The notes under the pieces: model-generated
What the model was told of the DNA's origin: nothing
The model's input: only the letters and a program-made list of their open reading frames with translations
Database searches by the model: none
Program-made: the position numbers and the translations under genes
Shown: positions 33,490 through 42,959 of the stretch, piece by piece
Numbering within the stretch: position 1 is the stretch's first letter
Layout: every line of letters begins with the position of its first letter
Source of the DNA: Microvirga sesbaniae
Lineage (GTDB): Bacteria > Pseudomonadota > Alphaproteobacteria > Rhizobiales > Beijerinckiaceae
Assembly: GCF_025460805.1 (NCBI RefSeq)
Contig: NZ_JAMXFJ010000017.1
Location: 1-64,000 of the forward strand
Length of the DNA: 64,000 nucleotides
Direction of reading: 5' to 3'

Positions 33490-34139
33490 TCTCCGACCCC
33501 ATCGCCTTCATCCGCTCCGAGACCCGGCTCCGCCCCGTGCCTCACGCGCCGGAAATCTCCCTGCACGTGGCCGACGAAGCGACGGAGCTCTGGCAGAAGA
33601 CCGAGGAGGAACTGGGCGAGATCGGCCTGCCGCCGCCCTTCTGGGCCTTCGCCTGGGCGGGCGGACAGGCGCTTGCCCGCTACGTCCTCGATCATCCGGA
33701 AACCGTCCGCGGGCGGCGCGTCCTGGATTTCGCCTCGGGCTCGGGCCTCGTCGCCATCGCGGCCATGAAGGCCGGCGCCTCCGCGGTGACCGCCTGCGAC
33801 ATCGATGCCTTCGCGGTCGCGGCGATCGGCATGAACGCCGCGGCCAACGGCGTTTCGTCGATCACCCCGCTCCGGGAGGACGTCGTGGGGCAGGATCGCG
33901 GCTGGGACGCGGTGCTCGCCGGCGACATCTGCTACGAGCGCGATCTCGCCGAGCGGGTGACCGACTGGCTGCTTTCCTTGAGCCGGAGGGGCGCCACCGT
34001 CCTGATCGGCGATCCCGGACGCAGCTACCTTCCCAAGGATCGCCTGGAGAACCTCGCCGTCTACGAAGTGCCTGTCACCCGGACTCTCGAGGATTCCGAC
34101 GTGAAGAGCTCGAGCGTCTGGCGCTTCCGGCAGCCCTAG
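33486..34139 (+). CDS. class I SAM-dependent methyltransferase, METTL20/ETFB-KMT-like
   Basis: A 217-residue seven-beta-strand methyltransferase. The SAM-binding motif I is VLDFASGSGLVAIAAMKAGA, preceded by the family-typical PPPFWAFAWAGGQALARYV. CDIDAFAV provides the acidic ribose ligand and AGDICYE motif II. The layout and the closing IGDPGRSYLPK match bacterial homologues of METTL20, which methylate lysines of electron-transfer flavoprotein beta. The ATG overlaps the glycosyltransferase TGA by 4 bp. The TAG stop is the first triplet of a type A repeat. A different protein substrate is possible. Confidence 0.82.
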   Translation: MISDPIAFIRSETRLRPVPHAPEISLHVADEATELWQKTEEELGEIGLPPPFWAFAWAGGQALARYVLDHPETVRGRRVLDFASGSGLVAIAAMKAGASAVTACDIDAFAVAAIGMNAAANGVSSITPLREDVVGQDRGWDAVLAGDICYERDLAERVTDWLLSLSRRGATVLIGDPGRSYLPKDRLENLAVYEVPVTRTLEDSDVKSSSVWRFRQP

Positions 34140-34254
34140 AGCATCGGACGGAAAAGTGGCCCCGGTATTCCGTTCTGACCGATGCTCTCATTCAAGAAGA
34201 AAGCATCGGATCGATCCCAAAAGTGCAAGTCCACTTTTGGGTCCGATGCTTTAG
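34136..34254. repeat. two type A palindromic repeats after the methyltransferase
   Basis: The first element starts CTAGAGCATCGGACGGAAAA and ends GACCGATGCTCTC. The second begins AAAGCATCGGATCGATCCCA and ends GGTCCGATGCTTTA. The first TAG is the methyltransferase stop codon. The long palindromes may also act in transcript end formation before zur. Confidence 0.7.
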
Positions 34255-34316
34255 CTCGACTCTATGCAAATCTGCAACGTTGGATTGCAGACGCGGGGGC
34301 GTTTCCCCACTTTATT

Positions 34317-34338
34317 TATGTAGTGTTATAACCTATAT
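34317..34338. promoter_or_regulatory. candidate Zur box upstream of zur
   Basis: The sequence ATGTAGTGTTATAACCTATA is a partly symmetric AT-rich site with the core TGTTATAAC followed by CTAT. It resembles the alphaproteobacterial Zur operator, whose core is ATGTTATAACAT. It lies about 85 bp before the chosen zur ATG and overlaps the first possible ATG (34337), which argues against that start. It suggests autoregulation by zinc. Confidence 0.5.
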
Positions 34339-34420
34339 GAATTGGGTGGATTCGTGCCTCGCACGGGGCGCAGAGCAGGCGGGGGCGCCAGATTTTAGTC
34401 ATTTAGCCAGGGATGATCCA

Positions 34421-34924
34421 ATGGCCCATGCATTATCGCTTCACCACAGACTTTCCCACGCGGACGCTCCGACCGACTCGGACAGAACGGAACGCGCCAT
34501 CGCCCAGTCGGAAGCCGTCTGCCGATCGAAGGGCGCGCGGCTCACCCCGATCCGCCGCCGGGTGCTCGAAGCTCTCCATGGGGTCGACGGGCCGCTCGGC
34601 GCCTACGACCTGGTGGATCTGCTCGGCTCGCAGGGGCGGCGCATGGCTCCCATCACCATCTACCGCGCCTTGGACTTCCTCATCGAGCAGGAGCTGGTGC
34701 ATCGGCTGGCGAGCCGCAACGCCTACATCGCCAGTTCGGGGACCGTCGCCGGCGCACGCACGACGGCGTTCCTGATCTGCGACGGATGCGGGGACGTGAA
34801 CGAAATCGCGTCCCCGGACGTGGCCGAGACCGTGCTCAAGGTCCTCCGGGATCAGGGCTACCAGCCGCGCACGAAGGTTCTGGAGATCACCGGGCGTTGC
34901 GCCCGGTGCCAGGACGTTCACTGA
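34421..34924 (+). CDS. zur: Fur-family zinc uptake regulator Zur
   Basis: A 167-residue winged-helix repressor of the Fur family. The DNA-binding domain spans about residues 30-100 (LTPIRRRVLEALHG, APITIYRALDFLIEQ). The structural zinc site is a pair of CxxC motifs, FLICDGCGD and GRCARCQ, as in Zur, and the His cluster typical of Fur is lacking. ATG 34421 follows AGGGATGATCC. An ATG at 34337 lies in the putative operator. It would repress zinc-uptake genes such as znuABC, none of which is visible nearby. Downstream is ispG. Confidence 0.87.
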   Translation: MAHALSLHHRLSHADAPTDSDRTERAIAQSEAVCRSKGARLTPIRRRVLEALHGVDGPLGAYDLVDLLGSQGRRMAPITIYRALDFLIEQELVHRLASRNAYIASSGTVAGARTTAFLICDGCGDVNEIASPDVAETVLKVLRDQGYQPRTKVLEITGRCARCQDVH

Positions 34925-35021
34925 GGCGACGTTCTCCGCACCATTAAGCCGCGCTTGACGAAGCAGATGTTTGGCATCAGCTAAACGGCGGCAGCCTGGA
35001 GCTGCCGTCGTGGAATGCAGC

Positions 35022-36302
35022 ATGTCCCTCATCTCGCCCTCTGAGCCCGTCTCCGAAAGCCTCGCCGGCTCCGCCCCGCGCCACCGTACGGTGGGCGTGC
35101 GCGTCGGATCCGTCATGGTCGGCGGCGGCGCGCCGATCGTGGTCCAGTCGATGACCAACACGGATACGGCGGACGTGGACGCGACCGTCGCCCAGGTGGC
35201 GGCGCTCGCCCGCGCGGGGTCGGAGATCGTGCGCATCACCGTCGATCGCGACGAGGCGGCCGCGGCCGTGCCGAAGATCCGCGAGCGGCTCGACCGGCTC
35301 GGCGTCGACGTGCCGCTGGTCGGCGACTTCCATTATATCGGCCATCAGCTCCTCGCCGACCATCCGGCCTGCGCCGAGGCGCTCGCCAAGTATCGCATCA
35401 ATCCGGGCAACGTGGGCTTCCGGGAGAAGAAGGACCGGCAGTTCGGCGCCATCGTCGAGCAGGCGATCCGGCATGGCAAGGCGGTCCGGATCGGGGCCAA
35501 CTGGGGGTCTCTCGACCAGGAGCTGCTGACGCATCTGATGAACGAGAACGCGGCCTCGGCGAGCCCGCGCGACATGCGCTGGGTCACCCGCGAGGCCATG
35601 ATCCAGTCGGCCCTGCTCTCCGCCGCCCGTGCGGAGGAGATCGGCCTCGGGCGCGACCGGATCATCCTGTCGGCCAAGGTCTCGGCGGTGCAGGACCTGA
35701 TCGCCGTCTATCAGGATCTGGCCCGCCGCTCCGATTACGCGATCCATCTCGGGCTCACCGAGGCCGGCATGGGCACGAAGGGCATCGTGGCGTCCTCGGC
35801 CGCCATGGGGATCCTGCTCCAGCAGGGGATCGGCGACACGATCCGCTATTCCCTGACCCCGGAGCCCGGCGGCGACCGGACCCTGGAGGTCAAGACCGCC
35901 CAGGAACTGCTCCAGACCATGGGGTTCCGAACCTTCGTGCCGCTCGTCGCCGCCTGCCCGGGCTGCGGGCGGACCACCTCGTCGGTATTCCAGGAACTGG
36001 CCCGGGACATCCAGACCTGGATCTCCACCTCGATGCCCGAGTGGCGCCGGATCTACCCGGGCGTCGAGAACCTCAACGTGGCCGTGATGGGCTGCATCGT
36101 GAACGGGCCGGGCGAGTCGAAGCACGCGAATATCGGCATCTCCCTGCCCGGCACCGGCGAGCAGCCCGCGGCACCTGTCTTCATCGACGGGAAGAAGGCC
36201 ATGACCCTGCGCGGCCCGACGCTCGCCCAGGATTTCCAGAAGATCGTGATCGACTACATCGAGAAGAGCTATGGCCAGCCGGGGCGCGACGCCGCCGAGT
36301 GA
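35022..36302 (+). CDS. ispG: 4-hydroxy-3-methylbut-2-en-1-yl diphosphate synthase
   Basis: A 426-residue enzyme of the MEP isoprenoid pathway that converts MEcPP to HMBPP. The N-terminal TIM barrel starts [20 protein letters not shown]. The 4Fe-4S ligands are in [10 protein letters not shown] and GCIVNGPGE in the C-terminal half. The length is normal for alphaproteobacteria. I place the start at ATG 35022. An in-frame upstream start at 34971 has no better site. A short hairpin CGGCAGC-CTGGA-GCTGCCG precedes the gene. ispA at 39.0 kb is in the same pathway further on. Confidence 0.95.
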   Translation: MSLISPSEPVSESLAGSAPRHRTVGVRVGSVMVGGGAPIVVQSMTNTDTADVDATVAQVAALARAGSEIVRITVDRDEAAAAVPKIRERLDRLGVDVPLVGDFHYIGHQLLADHPACAEALAKYRINPGNVGFREKKDRQFGAIVEQAIRHGKAVRIGANWGSLDQELLTHLMNENAASASPRDMRWVTREAMIQSALLSAARAEEIGLGRDRIILSAKVSAVQDLIAVYQDLARRSDYAIHLGLTEAGMGTKGIVASSAAMGILLQQGIGDTIRYSLTPEPGGDRTLEVKTAQELLQTMGFRTFVPLVAACPGCGRTTSSVFQELARDIQTWISTSMPEWRRIYPGVENLNVAVMGCIVNGPGESKHANIGISLPGTGEQPAAPVFIDGKKAMTLRGPTLAQDFQKIVIDYIEKSYGQPGRDAAE

Positions 36303-36488
36303 GGCGGCAAGCGTGGCCATGGAACCTCCTGCGAAATTCCGTTTTTAAGCTAAGGCGCGATATGCTAGAGAGCCGCCGCGCCGGCAATGACGGCCGCTGC
36401 GCTCGTTGGAGAAGGGGGCCGCCCTTCGTCGTCTACAGGGTACTTCAACAAGGGCCGTCCGCGGGCACGTCCGCAAAGAAAAGCACAC

Positions 36489-38435
36489 ATGGCAGAACAG
36501 CACGCCGTTGCCCCGGGACATGCAGATTCCGCAGCCCCTGAGGCCACCTTACCGGACAGCCATTTCAAGGCGAGCTTCTGGACCCTGACCCTCGGCGCCA
36601 TCGGGGTCGTCTATGGCGATATCGGCACCAGCCCGCTTTACGCCATGCGGGAGACGGTGTTGGCCGCCACCGGCGGTCACCATGGAACGCCCGTTCCCCT
36701 GACCCGCGAGCTCGTGATCAGCATCCTGTCGCTCCTGCTCTGGGCCCTCATCCTCACCGTGTCGGTGAAATACGTGGTCCTGCTGCTCCGGGCCGACAAC
36801 AAGGGCGAAGGCGGCTCGCTCACCCTGGTCGCCCTGGCGCAGCGCGCGCTCGGGCGACGGAGCCTTCCGATCCTCATGATGGGCATGGCGGGCGCGGCCC
36901 TCTTCTACGGGGACGCGGCGATCACGCCGGCCATGTCCGTGCTGTCGGCCCTGGAAGGACTCAAGCTCGTGGGTCCGTCCTTCGAGGCCTATATCCTGCC
37001 GGGCGCCGTGGCGATCCTTGTCGCCCTCTTCGCCGTGCAGAGCCGCGGCACCGGCAAGGTGGCGGCCTTCTTCGGCCCTCTCACGCTCCTGTGGTTCATC
37101 AGCATGGGGGCCCTCGGCCTCCTCCACATCGCCGACGATTGGGAGGTCCTGCTCGCGTTCAACCCGTATCACGGCGTCTCCTTCCTGGTCACGCACCCGG
37201 GCACCGCCTTCGCGATCCTCGGCAGCGTCTGCCTGGCCGTGACCGGCGCCGAGGCGCTCTACGCGGATCTCGGCCATTTCGGCCGCAGGCCCATCCGCAC
37301 GGCCTGGAGCACGGTGGTCTTTCCGGCTCTCGCCCTGAACTATCTCGGCCAGGGTGCGCTCGTGCTGTCGAACCCTGATGCCATCGCCAATCCCTTCTTC
37401 CTTCTGGCCCCGCCCTGGCTGCTCCTGCCCCTCGTGATCCTCGCCACCCTGGCAACCATCGTGGCGAGCCAGGCCGTGATCACGGGCGCCTATTCCCTGA
37501 CCCGGCAGGCCGTCCAGCTCGGCATCCTGCCGCGGCTGGAGGTCCGCTTCACCTCGGAGACCCATCAGGGCCAGATCTATCTGCCGCGGGTGAACTGGCT
37601 CCTGCTCGCCGCCGTGGTCAGCCTGGTGCTGCTCTTCGGCTCCTCCAGCAATCTCGCCAGCGCCTACGGCATTGCGGTCTTCGGCACCATGGTGGTCACC
37701 ACCCTGCTCGCCTGCGTGGTCATGAGCCGGAGCTGGGGCTGGGGGCCGGTGAAGACCGGGCTCATCATGATCCCGCTTCTCCTGATCGACCTCACCTTCC
37801 TGTCCTCGAACCTGGTGAAGCTCCTCGACGGCGGCTATGTCCCGCTCGTCATCGCGGGCGTTTTCTTCGTGCTCATGTGGACCTGGGTGAAGGGAACCCG
37901 GATCCTGTTCGAGAAGACCCGCAAGATCGACGTGCCCTTCCTCGAGCTCGTGCAGATGCTGGAGAAGAGCCCGCCGCACCGGGTGAAGGGCACCGCCGTC
38001 TTCCTGACCAGCGACCCGGATACCGCCCCGGCGGCCCTGCTGCACAACCTCAAGCACAACAAGGTGCTGCACGAGAAGAACGTGATCCTGACCGTCAACA
38101 GCGCGGACGTTCCGCGCGTGGAGGACGAGGACCGCGTGGCCATTGAGCATGTGGGCGATTCATTCTGGCGCATCCGCCTGAGCTACGGCTACATGGAAAC
38201 GCCCAACATTCCCCGGGGCCTCGCGATCCTGCGCAAGCAAGGCTTCAAGTTCGACATCATGGCGACCTCGTTCTTCCTGTCCCGCCGCTCGATCCGCCCC
38301 GCGAGCCAGTCCGGCATGCCGCTCTGGCAGGACAAGCTGTTCATCGGCCTGGCGAAATCGGCGAGCGACGCCACCGACTTCTTCCAGATCCCCACGGGAC
38401 GCGTCGTCGAGGTGGGCACCCAGGTCACGGTGTAA
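36489..38435 (+). CDS. kup: KUP-family potassium uptake permease
   Basis: A 648-residue K+/H+ symporter with about 12 membrane helices (residues ~30-450) and a C-terminal cytosolic domain of roughly 180 residues. Family motifs are [20 protein letters not shown] (about 33-52), [19 protein letters not shown] and [13 protein letters not shown]. The ATG at 36489 is preferred over the upstream in-frame ATG because the conserved region begins soon after it. It is separated from ispG by a 186-bp gap with no recognisable element. Potassium uptake at low external K+ or low pH is the expected role. Confidence 0.94.
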   Translation: MAEQHAVAPGHADSAAPEATLPDSHFKASFWTLTLGAIGVVYGDIGTSPLYAMRETVLAATGGHHGTPVPLTRELVISILSLLLWALILTVSVKYVVLLLRADNKGEGGSLTLVALAQRALGRRSLPILMMGMAGAALFYGDAAITPAMSVLSALEGLKLVGPSFEAYILPGAVAILVALFAVQSRGTGKVAAFFGPLTLLWFISMGALGLLHIADDWEVLLAFNPYHGVSFLVTHPGTAFAILGSVCLAVTGAEALYADLGHFGRRPIRTAWSTVVFPALALNYLGQGALVLSNPDAIANPFFLLAPPWLLLPLVILATLATIVASQAVITGAYSLTRQAVQLGILPRLEVRFTSETHQGQIYLPRVNWLLLAAVVSLVLLFGSSSNLASAYGIAVFGTMVVTTLLACVVMSRSWGWGPVKTGLIMIPLLLIDLTFLSSNLVKLLDGGYVPLVIAGVFFVLMWTWVKGTRILFEKTRKIDVPFLELVQMLEKSPPHRVKGTAVFLTSDPDTAPAALLHNLKHNKVLHEKNVILTVNSADVPRVEDEDRVAIEHVGDSFWRIRLSYGYMETPNIPRGLAILRKQGFKFDIMATSFFLSRRSIRPASQSGMPLWQDKLFIGLAKSASDATDFFQIPTGRVVEVGTQVTV

Positions 38436-38478
38436 GCCTGTTGCGCGCGAGAGAACGTGATGTCAGTTTCGATGCTCC

Positions 38479-39030
38479 ATGACTGACATCAGCCTCATCC
38501 CCCCGAGCCTGGATTGGCTTCCCTTCTATGCCGATGCTCTCGAGCGCGGATGGTCACCCAACACGGACCAGGACGTCAGCCGCGAGCAGCTCCTGCAGCT
38601 CCGGCGCGATCCCGAGCGGTTTCTCCACGACCTCTACCACAGCCCGATGGTCCGGCTGGCGGACGGGCAGGAGGTGCCGCGCCTGCCGGCGCACGATTAC
38701 TGGATCAGCGACGGCACGTTCTGCGGCCGCATCGGCTTTCGCTTCCAGCCCGGGACGGAAGAGCTGCCGCTCGCCGTCTACGGCCATATCGGCTACACCA
38801 TCGTGCCCTGGAAGCAGCGCCGCGGCTACGCCACGCAGGCCCTGCGCATGATCCTGCCGGTCTGCCGCTCGGAGGGCTTCTCGCGCGTGCTGATCACCTG
38901 CGACGACGACAACGATGCTTCGCGAAAGGTCATTCTGGCCAACGGCGGCATCCCTGCGGGCTCCGTGCCGCACAACCGCCGCCCGGGTCACGTCAAGCTG
39001 GCATTCTGGGTTCCGACGACCCAGGATTGA
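38479..39030 (+). CDS. GNAT family N-acetyltransferase
   Basis: A 183-residue GNAT protein. The acetyl-CoA-binding segment is HIGYTIVPWKQRRGYATQAL, and the C-terminal region shows the usual DDNDASRKVILANGG pattern. The fold resembles YjaB- or RimJ-like enzymes, but the acceptor cannot be predicted. It follows kup by 43 bp and is convergent with ispA, whose stop lies 7 bp away. No coupling to either neighbour is clear. Confidence 0.85.
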   Translation: MTDISLIPPSLDWLPFYADALERGWSPNTDQDVSREQLLQLRRDPERFLHDLYHSPMVRLADGQEVPRLPAHDYWISDGTFCGRIGFRFQPGTEELPLAVYGHIGYTIVPWKQRRGYATQALRMILPVCRSEGFSRVLITCDDDNDASRKVILANGGIPAGSVPHNRRPGHVKLAFWVPTTQD

Positions 39031-39037
39031 CGCGGGC

Positions 39038-39964
39038 TCAAACCTGCCGTTCGACGACGAAGCGGACCGCTTCGCGCAGAACCAGCGCCTGCGGGCCGAA
39101 GCCGTCGAGGGCGCTGTCCGCCTGTTCGACGAGCTGCCGGCATTCGCGGCGGGCGCCGTCCATGCCGAGCAGGTCGACGAGGGTCGCCTTGCCCTTCTCC
39201 TGGTCCTTGCCCGTGCGCTTGCCGAGCGCCTCGGCGGAGGCCTCGCGGTCGAGGATGTCGTCGGCGACCTGGAAGGCGGCTCCCAGCGCGCGCCCGTAAG
39301 CCACGAGCCTTCGGCGCGCCGCGGCATCCGCCTGCCCCAGGATCGCGCCCGCCTCCACCGAGAAGGTGAGGATCGCCCCCGTCTTCATCATCTGCAGCAG
39401 GCGCACGTCGGCCTCGCCCATGTCGACGGACCCGTAGCGGCCCTCCGCGGACAGATCGAGCAGCTGCCCGCCCACCATGCCCCCGAGCCCCGAGGCGCGG
39501 GCAAGGCCGAGCACGAGGTCGGAGCGAATGGCAGGCTCCGACGCCGTGGCGGGATCCGCGAGAACCTCGAAGGCGAGGGTCTGAAGGGCGTCGCCCGCGA
39601 GAATGGCCGTGGCCTCGTCATAGGCCTTGTGCACGGTGGGCCGCCCCCGGCGCAGGTCGTCGTCGTCCATGGAGGGCAGATCGTCATGGACCAGGGAATA
39701 GCAGTGGAGAAGCTCGACCGCGCAGCCCGCCCGCAGCGCCCCCTGCCCTTCCGCTCCCAGGAGGCGGGCCGCCTCGAGCGTCAGGAACGGCCTCAGGCGC
39801 TTGCCGCCCCCGAGGACCGCATGACGCATCGCGGCCATGAGGCGGGGCGGCCGGGCAAGCTCGCCGGGAGCGGCTTTGTCTGTTAGCAAGGCTTCGAGAC
39901 TTGCTTCGACAACCCTCGCGGCATCGGAGAGCCGCGTCGTGAAAGTGCTGGTGGATGGCGCCAT
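39038..39964 (-). CDS. ispA: short-chain polyprenyl (farnesyl) diphosphate synthase
   Basis: A 308-residue trans-prenyltransferase. The first Asp-rich motif is LVHDDLPSMDDDDLRRG near residue 100, and the second is FQVADDILD near residue 237. GGGKRLRPFL is the IPP-binding segment. The short second motif and the length fit farnesyl rather than long-chain synthases. It condenses IPP with DMAPP and GPP. The ATG at 39964 overlaps the first possible ATG of mtgA on the opposite strand. No dxs gene follows here, unlike some genomes where ispA and dxs are adjacent. Confidence 0.9.
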   Translation of the reverse strand: MAPSTSTFTTRLSDAARVVEASLEALLTDKAAPGELARPPRLMAAMRHAVLGGGKRLRPFLTLEAARLLGAEGQGALRAGCAVELLHCYSLVHDDLPSMDDDDLRRGRPTVHKAYDEATAILAGDALQTLAFEVLADPATASEPAIRSDLVLGLARASGLGGMVGGQLLDLSAEGRYGSVDMGEADVRLLQMMKTGAILTFSVEAGAILGQADAAARRRLVAYGRALGAAFQVADDILDREASAEALGKRTGKDQEKGKATLVDLLGMDGARRECRQLVEQADSALDGFGPQALVLREAVRFVVERQV

Positions 39965-40067
39965 GACGAGCCTGAATCCGGAAGGGGCTGCCGCTCCGTC
40001 CGAGGGAAATGCGGGTGAACGGTTGCGACCGAAATGGACGCTGCGGTCGGGACGGCCGCGGGAGCCG

Positions 40068-40775
40068 ATGACGGTTGCCCGCTTTGTCCGCCGCCTCGTC
40101 CGGATCGGCCTCGGTCTCATCCTCTTATGGGTTGGGGCGGTCTTTTGGCTAGGCCTTTTGTACTGGGTCGTGCCGCCGGCCTCGACCCTGATGCTCGGCC
40201 GCTGGCTGACCCTGCAGCCGGTCGAGCGGGACTTCGTCGGGCTCGACGAGATCTCGCCCTCCCTTCCCCTGGCGGTCATGACCGCCGAGGACAGCCGCTT
40301 CTGCGAGCACAGCGGCGTCGATTGGGATGCCCTGTGGGACGTGGTGGAGGCCGCCGACGAGGATGGTCCGTCCCGGGGCGCCTCGACCATCCCCATGCAG
40401 GTCGCCAAGAACCTCTTCCTGTGGCCGAGCCGGTCCTATGTCCGCAAGGGTCTGGAGATCCCGGTCGCGCTCTATCTCGACCTGATCTGGTCGAAGCGGA
40501 AGATGATGGAGGTTTATCTCAACGTGGCCGAGTGGGGCGACGGCGTCTTCGGCGCCGAGGCGGCCGCCCGGACATACTTCCGCAAGCCGGCCAGGAACCT
40601 GACCCGCCAGGAGGCCGCCCTTCTGGCGCGGGCGCTGCCCAACCCCCTGGTCCGCAACCCGGCCCGCCCGCGGCCCGGCCATCGGGCCCTGGCGGGCCAG
40701 CTCCAGGCCCGCATGGAAAGGGCTGCTCCCTTCAGCGACTGCCTCAAGCCGCAAGGAACCGCCCTGCGGCAATGA
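40068..40775 (+). CDS. mtgA: monofunctional peptidoglycan transglycosylase
   Basis: A 235-residue GT51 glycosyltransferase that polymerises lipid II. One N-terminal membrane helix (LVRIGLGLILLWVGAVFWLG) precedes the domain. The catalytic motif is MTAEDSRFCEHSGVDWDAL, and GASTIPMQVAKNLFLWPSRS is the second signature. RKGLEIPVALYLDLIWSKRK is also typical. I start at ATG 40068 after GGGAG. An ATG at 39963 would give 270 residues and overlap the ispA start codon. It is divergent from ispA and upstream of rpmF. Confidence 0.92.
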   Translation: MTVARFVRRLVRIGLGLILLWVGAVFWLGLLYWVVPPASTLMLGRWLTLQPVERDFVGLDEISPSLPLAVMTAEDSRFCEHSGVDWDALWDVVEAADEDGPSRGASTIPMQVAKNLFLWPSRSYVRKGLEIPVALYLDLIWSKRKMMEVYLNVAEWGDGVFGAEAAARTYFRKPARNLTRQEAALLARALPNPLVRNPARPRPGHRALAGQLQARMERAAPFSDCLKPQGTALRQ

Positions 40776-40907
40776 AAAACCCTCGGATTGCTTTCAGGGG
40801 CTAGATATTTGCCCAAAGACCTTGTATGAGGCGCAACCTCATCAAGTTTGAGATGTGAGCGTTCCCCGGTTGAGCGGGCGCTCCGCTATATTAACCGGAG
40901 ACGAGAT

Positions 40908-41093
40908 ATGGCCGTTCCAAAAAGAAAAACGTCGCCTTCGCGGCGCGGAATGCGTCGCTCCGCGGATGCCTTGAAGACCCCGACCTACATCGAGGACAAG
41001 GATTCCGGCGAGCTGCGCCGTCCTCACCATGTTGACCTGAAGACCGGCATGTACCGTGGCCGTCAGGTCCTGAAGGTGAAGACCGACGCGTAA
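40908..41093 (+). CDS. rpmF: 50S ribosomal protein L32
   Basis: A 61-residue basic protein with the L32 N-terminus [18 protein letters not shown]. The remainder ([16 protein letters not shown]) matches the alphaproteobacterial form, which lacks the zinc-finger Cys pairs. The ATG follows CCGGAGACG. It is followed directly by a strong intrinsic terminator. In many Proteobacteria rpmF sits beside plsX/fab genes, but here it stands alone between mtgA and the EAL-domain gene. Confidence 0.96.
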   Translation: MAVPKRKTSPSRRGMRRSADALKTPTYIEDKDSGELRRPHHVDLKTGMYRGRQVLKVKTDA

Positions 41094-41118
41094 TCCAACG
41101 CGGCATGCGACAATCCGA

Positions 41119-41145
41119 ACCGGCGCCTCGAGCGCCGGTTTTTTT
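41119..41145 (+). terminator. intrinsic terminator of rpmF
   Basis: ACCGGCGC-CTCGA-GCGCCGGT is a perfect stem followed by seven T, 25 bp after the rpmF stop codon. The polarity is clearly plus strand. Confidence 0.9.
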
Positions 41146-41306
41146 ATGCCCGTTATCCCCAAACGGACTGATTTTCCATCGCATTTTACCCTTCATTAAG
41201 CCTGAGGGACGATCCTGCATCCCTTGGTTTTCCGGGGTTTCGGCGAGGCTTTCGAGAGGTGCCCTCAGCCATCCCCGATCTGTGCGTAGAGTCGAGGGTG
41301 AGCGTG

Positions 41307-42938
41307 ATGGCGACGAAGGGGCAGGGCCGGACGGGACTTTTCAGGGGCGTATCCCGGTCGCCGCGCCAAGCCTCACCGTCCGTCCGACCCCCGGTGAGCG
41401 GCATCGTGTATGCCTGGGACATGGTGTCCGACACCCTGACCTGGGGGCCCGGCGCCGCCGAGGCGCTGGGTCTGCCGTCCCGGGATCTGCCGAAGACCGG
41501 TCAGGCGTTCTCCTGGCTCGTCGAGCCCGGCTGCGGCCTCTCCCGTCAGGACGCCATCGGCATGACCGGGAGCCCGAGCCGTGCTTACGAGACGCGGTAC
41601 GCCCTGCGCTTCGAGCCGGACCGGGTGGTGATGGTCGAGGATGCGGGCCGCTGGCAGCAGGATGTCCAGGGACGCCCGGCCTATGCCCGGGGCCAATTGC
41701 GGCTCGACCGGGCGCCGGGCGACCGGGATCTGGTGCCCGCCATGCTGCAGCAGCGCTCGGAGCTTTTGTGCGGCATCCAGAACGGCATCAACGAGGCGGT
41801 GCGGGTCTCCCAGACCTGCACCCTGATCGTCGGCGCGCTTGAGGGCGATGGCAGCGATTCCGCGGCGGAACTCGCCCGGATGGCGCGCCCGATAATGCGC
41901 CGCCACGATCTCTTCGCCGTTCTCGGACCCGACCGCTTCGCCCTGGCCCTGACCTCCTGCCCGGCCACGGAGGCTCCGAGCGCCATGCGGCGGCTCGCCG
42001 GGTTGATGCAGGATCATCCGGCCGCTCGCTCCCTGCGTCTTGGAGCCGCCTGCGCGCCGGATCATACCTTCAAGGCTCCGAAACTGCTGCGCTTCGCCGA
42101 GCAGGCGCTGGCATCCGGCCTCGAGCGCGGCGATTCCTGCACCCTCTACGACGCCCGGCCGAGCAAGGCCTCCCGGGCGGCCGAGCAGGCGCCGTTCGAT
42201 TGGATCGCGGCCCTGAACGACCGCAGCCTGAGCCTCGCCTGCCAGCCGGTGGTGGAAACACAAAGCCGCGCCCCGGCCCTGATGCAGGCCGTCGCGTGCC
42301 TGACGCACCCCGAGGGCGATCCGATCCTGCTCGGCCCGGTGCCGAGGCTGAAGGAGGCGAACCTCGCCCTTCTGGTCGACGCCCGCATGCTGGAACTGGC
42401 CGCCGATCACCTCAACGATCACCCCGGCCTGCGGTTGGCGCTGCCGGTCTCGGCCAGAACGCTCCAGGATGCCGAATGGCTGGCCCTGCTGGCCGCTCAC
42501 CTCGGCGCCCGCCCGGGCATCGAGTCCCGGCTCGTGATCGAGGTTCCCGAGGCGGCCCTGACCGAGTGCCGCAAGACCCTGGGCCGGCTCCATGCCATGA
42601 AGGCCCTCGGGGTCGGGCTGTCCCTCACCGGCTTCGGAGCCGGCTACGTGACGCCGGGCCAATTGCGGATGCTGCCTGTCGACCTCCTCAAGATCGACGG
42701 CGTCTTCATCCAGCCGCTCAAGCGCTCGACCGCCGACCGGCTCATGGTCAGGACCCTGATCGACCGGGCCCAGCACCTCGGCATCGCCACGGCGGCGGAA
42801 TGGGTGGAGGACGAGGCGACGGCCCGCCTGCTGACGGCCTGGGGGGTGGATTATCTGCAGGGCGGATTGTTCGGCGCCCCGGAGGCGGTGCAGCAGCCTT
42901 CGGCGCTCCACCGGATGCTGAAGAAGGCGCGAGGCTGA
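41307..42938 (+). CDS. degenerate GGDEF-EAL domain protein
   Basis: A 543-residue cytoplasmic protein. A PAS-like region (about 30-120) is followed by a GGDEF-like domain (about 150-282) whose active site reads GPDRF, and then by an EAL-like domain (about 299-540). In the EAL part the E of EAL is lost (ALMQAVACL), the Asn of the usual NLS is absent (LALPVSARTL), and the DDFG motif reads LTGFGAGY. LLKIDGVFI is retained. Both catalytic sites therefore look inactive, so it is probably a c-di-GMP receptor or a scaffold. It is next to phaR. ATG 41307 follows GAGGGTGAGCGTG. Confidence 0.85.
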   Translation: MATKGQGRTGLFRGVSRSPRQASPSVRPPVSGIVYAWDMVSDTLTWGPGAAEALGLPSRDLPKTGQAFSWLVEPGCGLSRQDAIGMTGSPSRAYETRYALRFEPDRVVMVEDAGRWQQDVQGRPAYARGQLRLDRAPGDRDLVPAMLQQRSELLCGIQNGINEAVRVSQTCTLIVGALEGDGSDSAAELARMARPIMRRHDLFAVLGPDRFALALTSCPATEAPSAMRRLAGLMQDHPAARSLRLGAACAPDHTFKAPKLLRFAEQALASGLERGDSCTLYDARPSKASRAAEQAPFDWIAALNDRSLSLACQPVVETQSRAPALMQAVACLTHPEGDPILLGPVPRLKEANLALLVDARMLELAADHLNDHPGLRLALPVSARTLQDAEWLALLAAHLGARPGIESRLVIEVPEAALTECRKTLGRLHAMKALGVGLSLTGFGAGYVTPGQLRMLPVDLLKIDGVFIQPLKRSTADRLMVRTLIDRAQHLGIATAAEWVEDEATARLLTAWGVDYLQGGLFGAPEAVQQPSALHRMLKKARG

Positions 42939-42959
42939 CGATCCGGGCGTCGCGAGAGG

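Noticed and set aside
40864-40892. TATATT as the -10 box of rpmF
   Set aside because: The nearest TTGAGC is only 11 bp upstream, and no hexamer at 16-18 bp resembles a -35 box.
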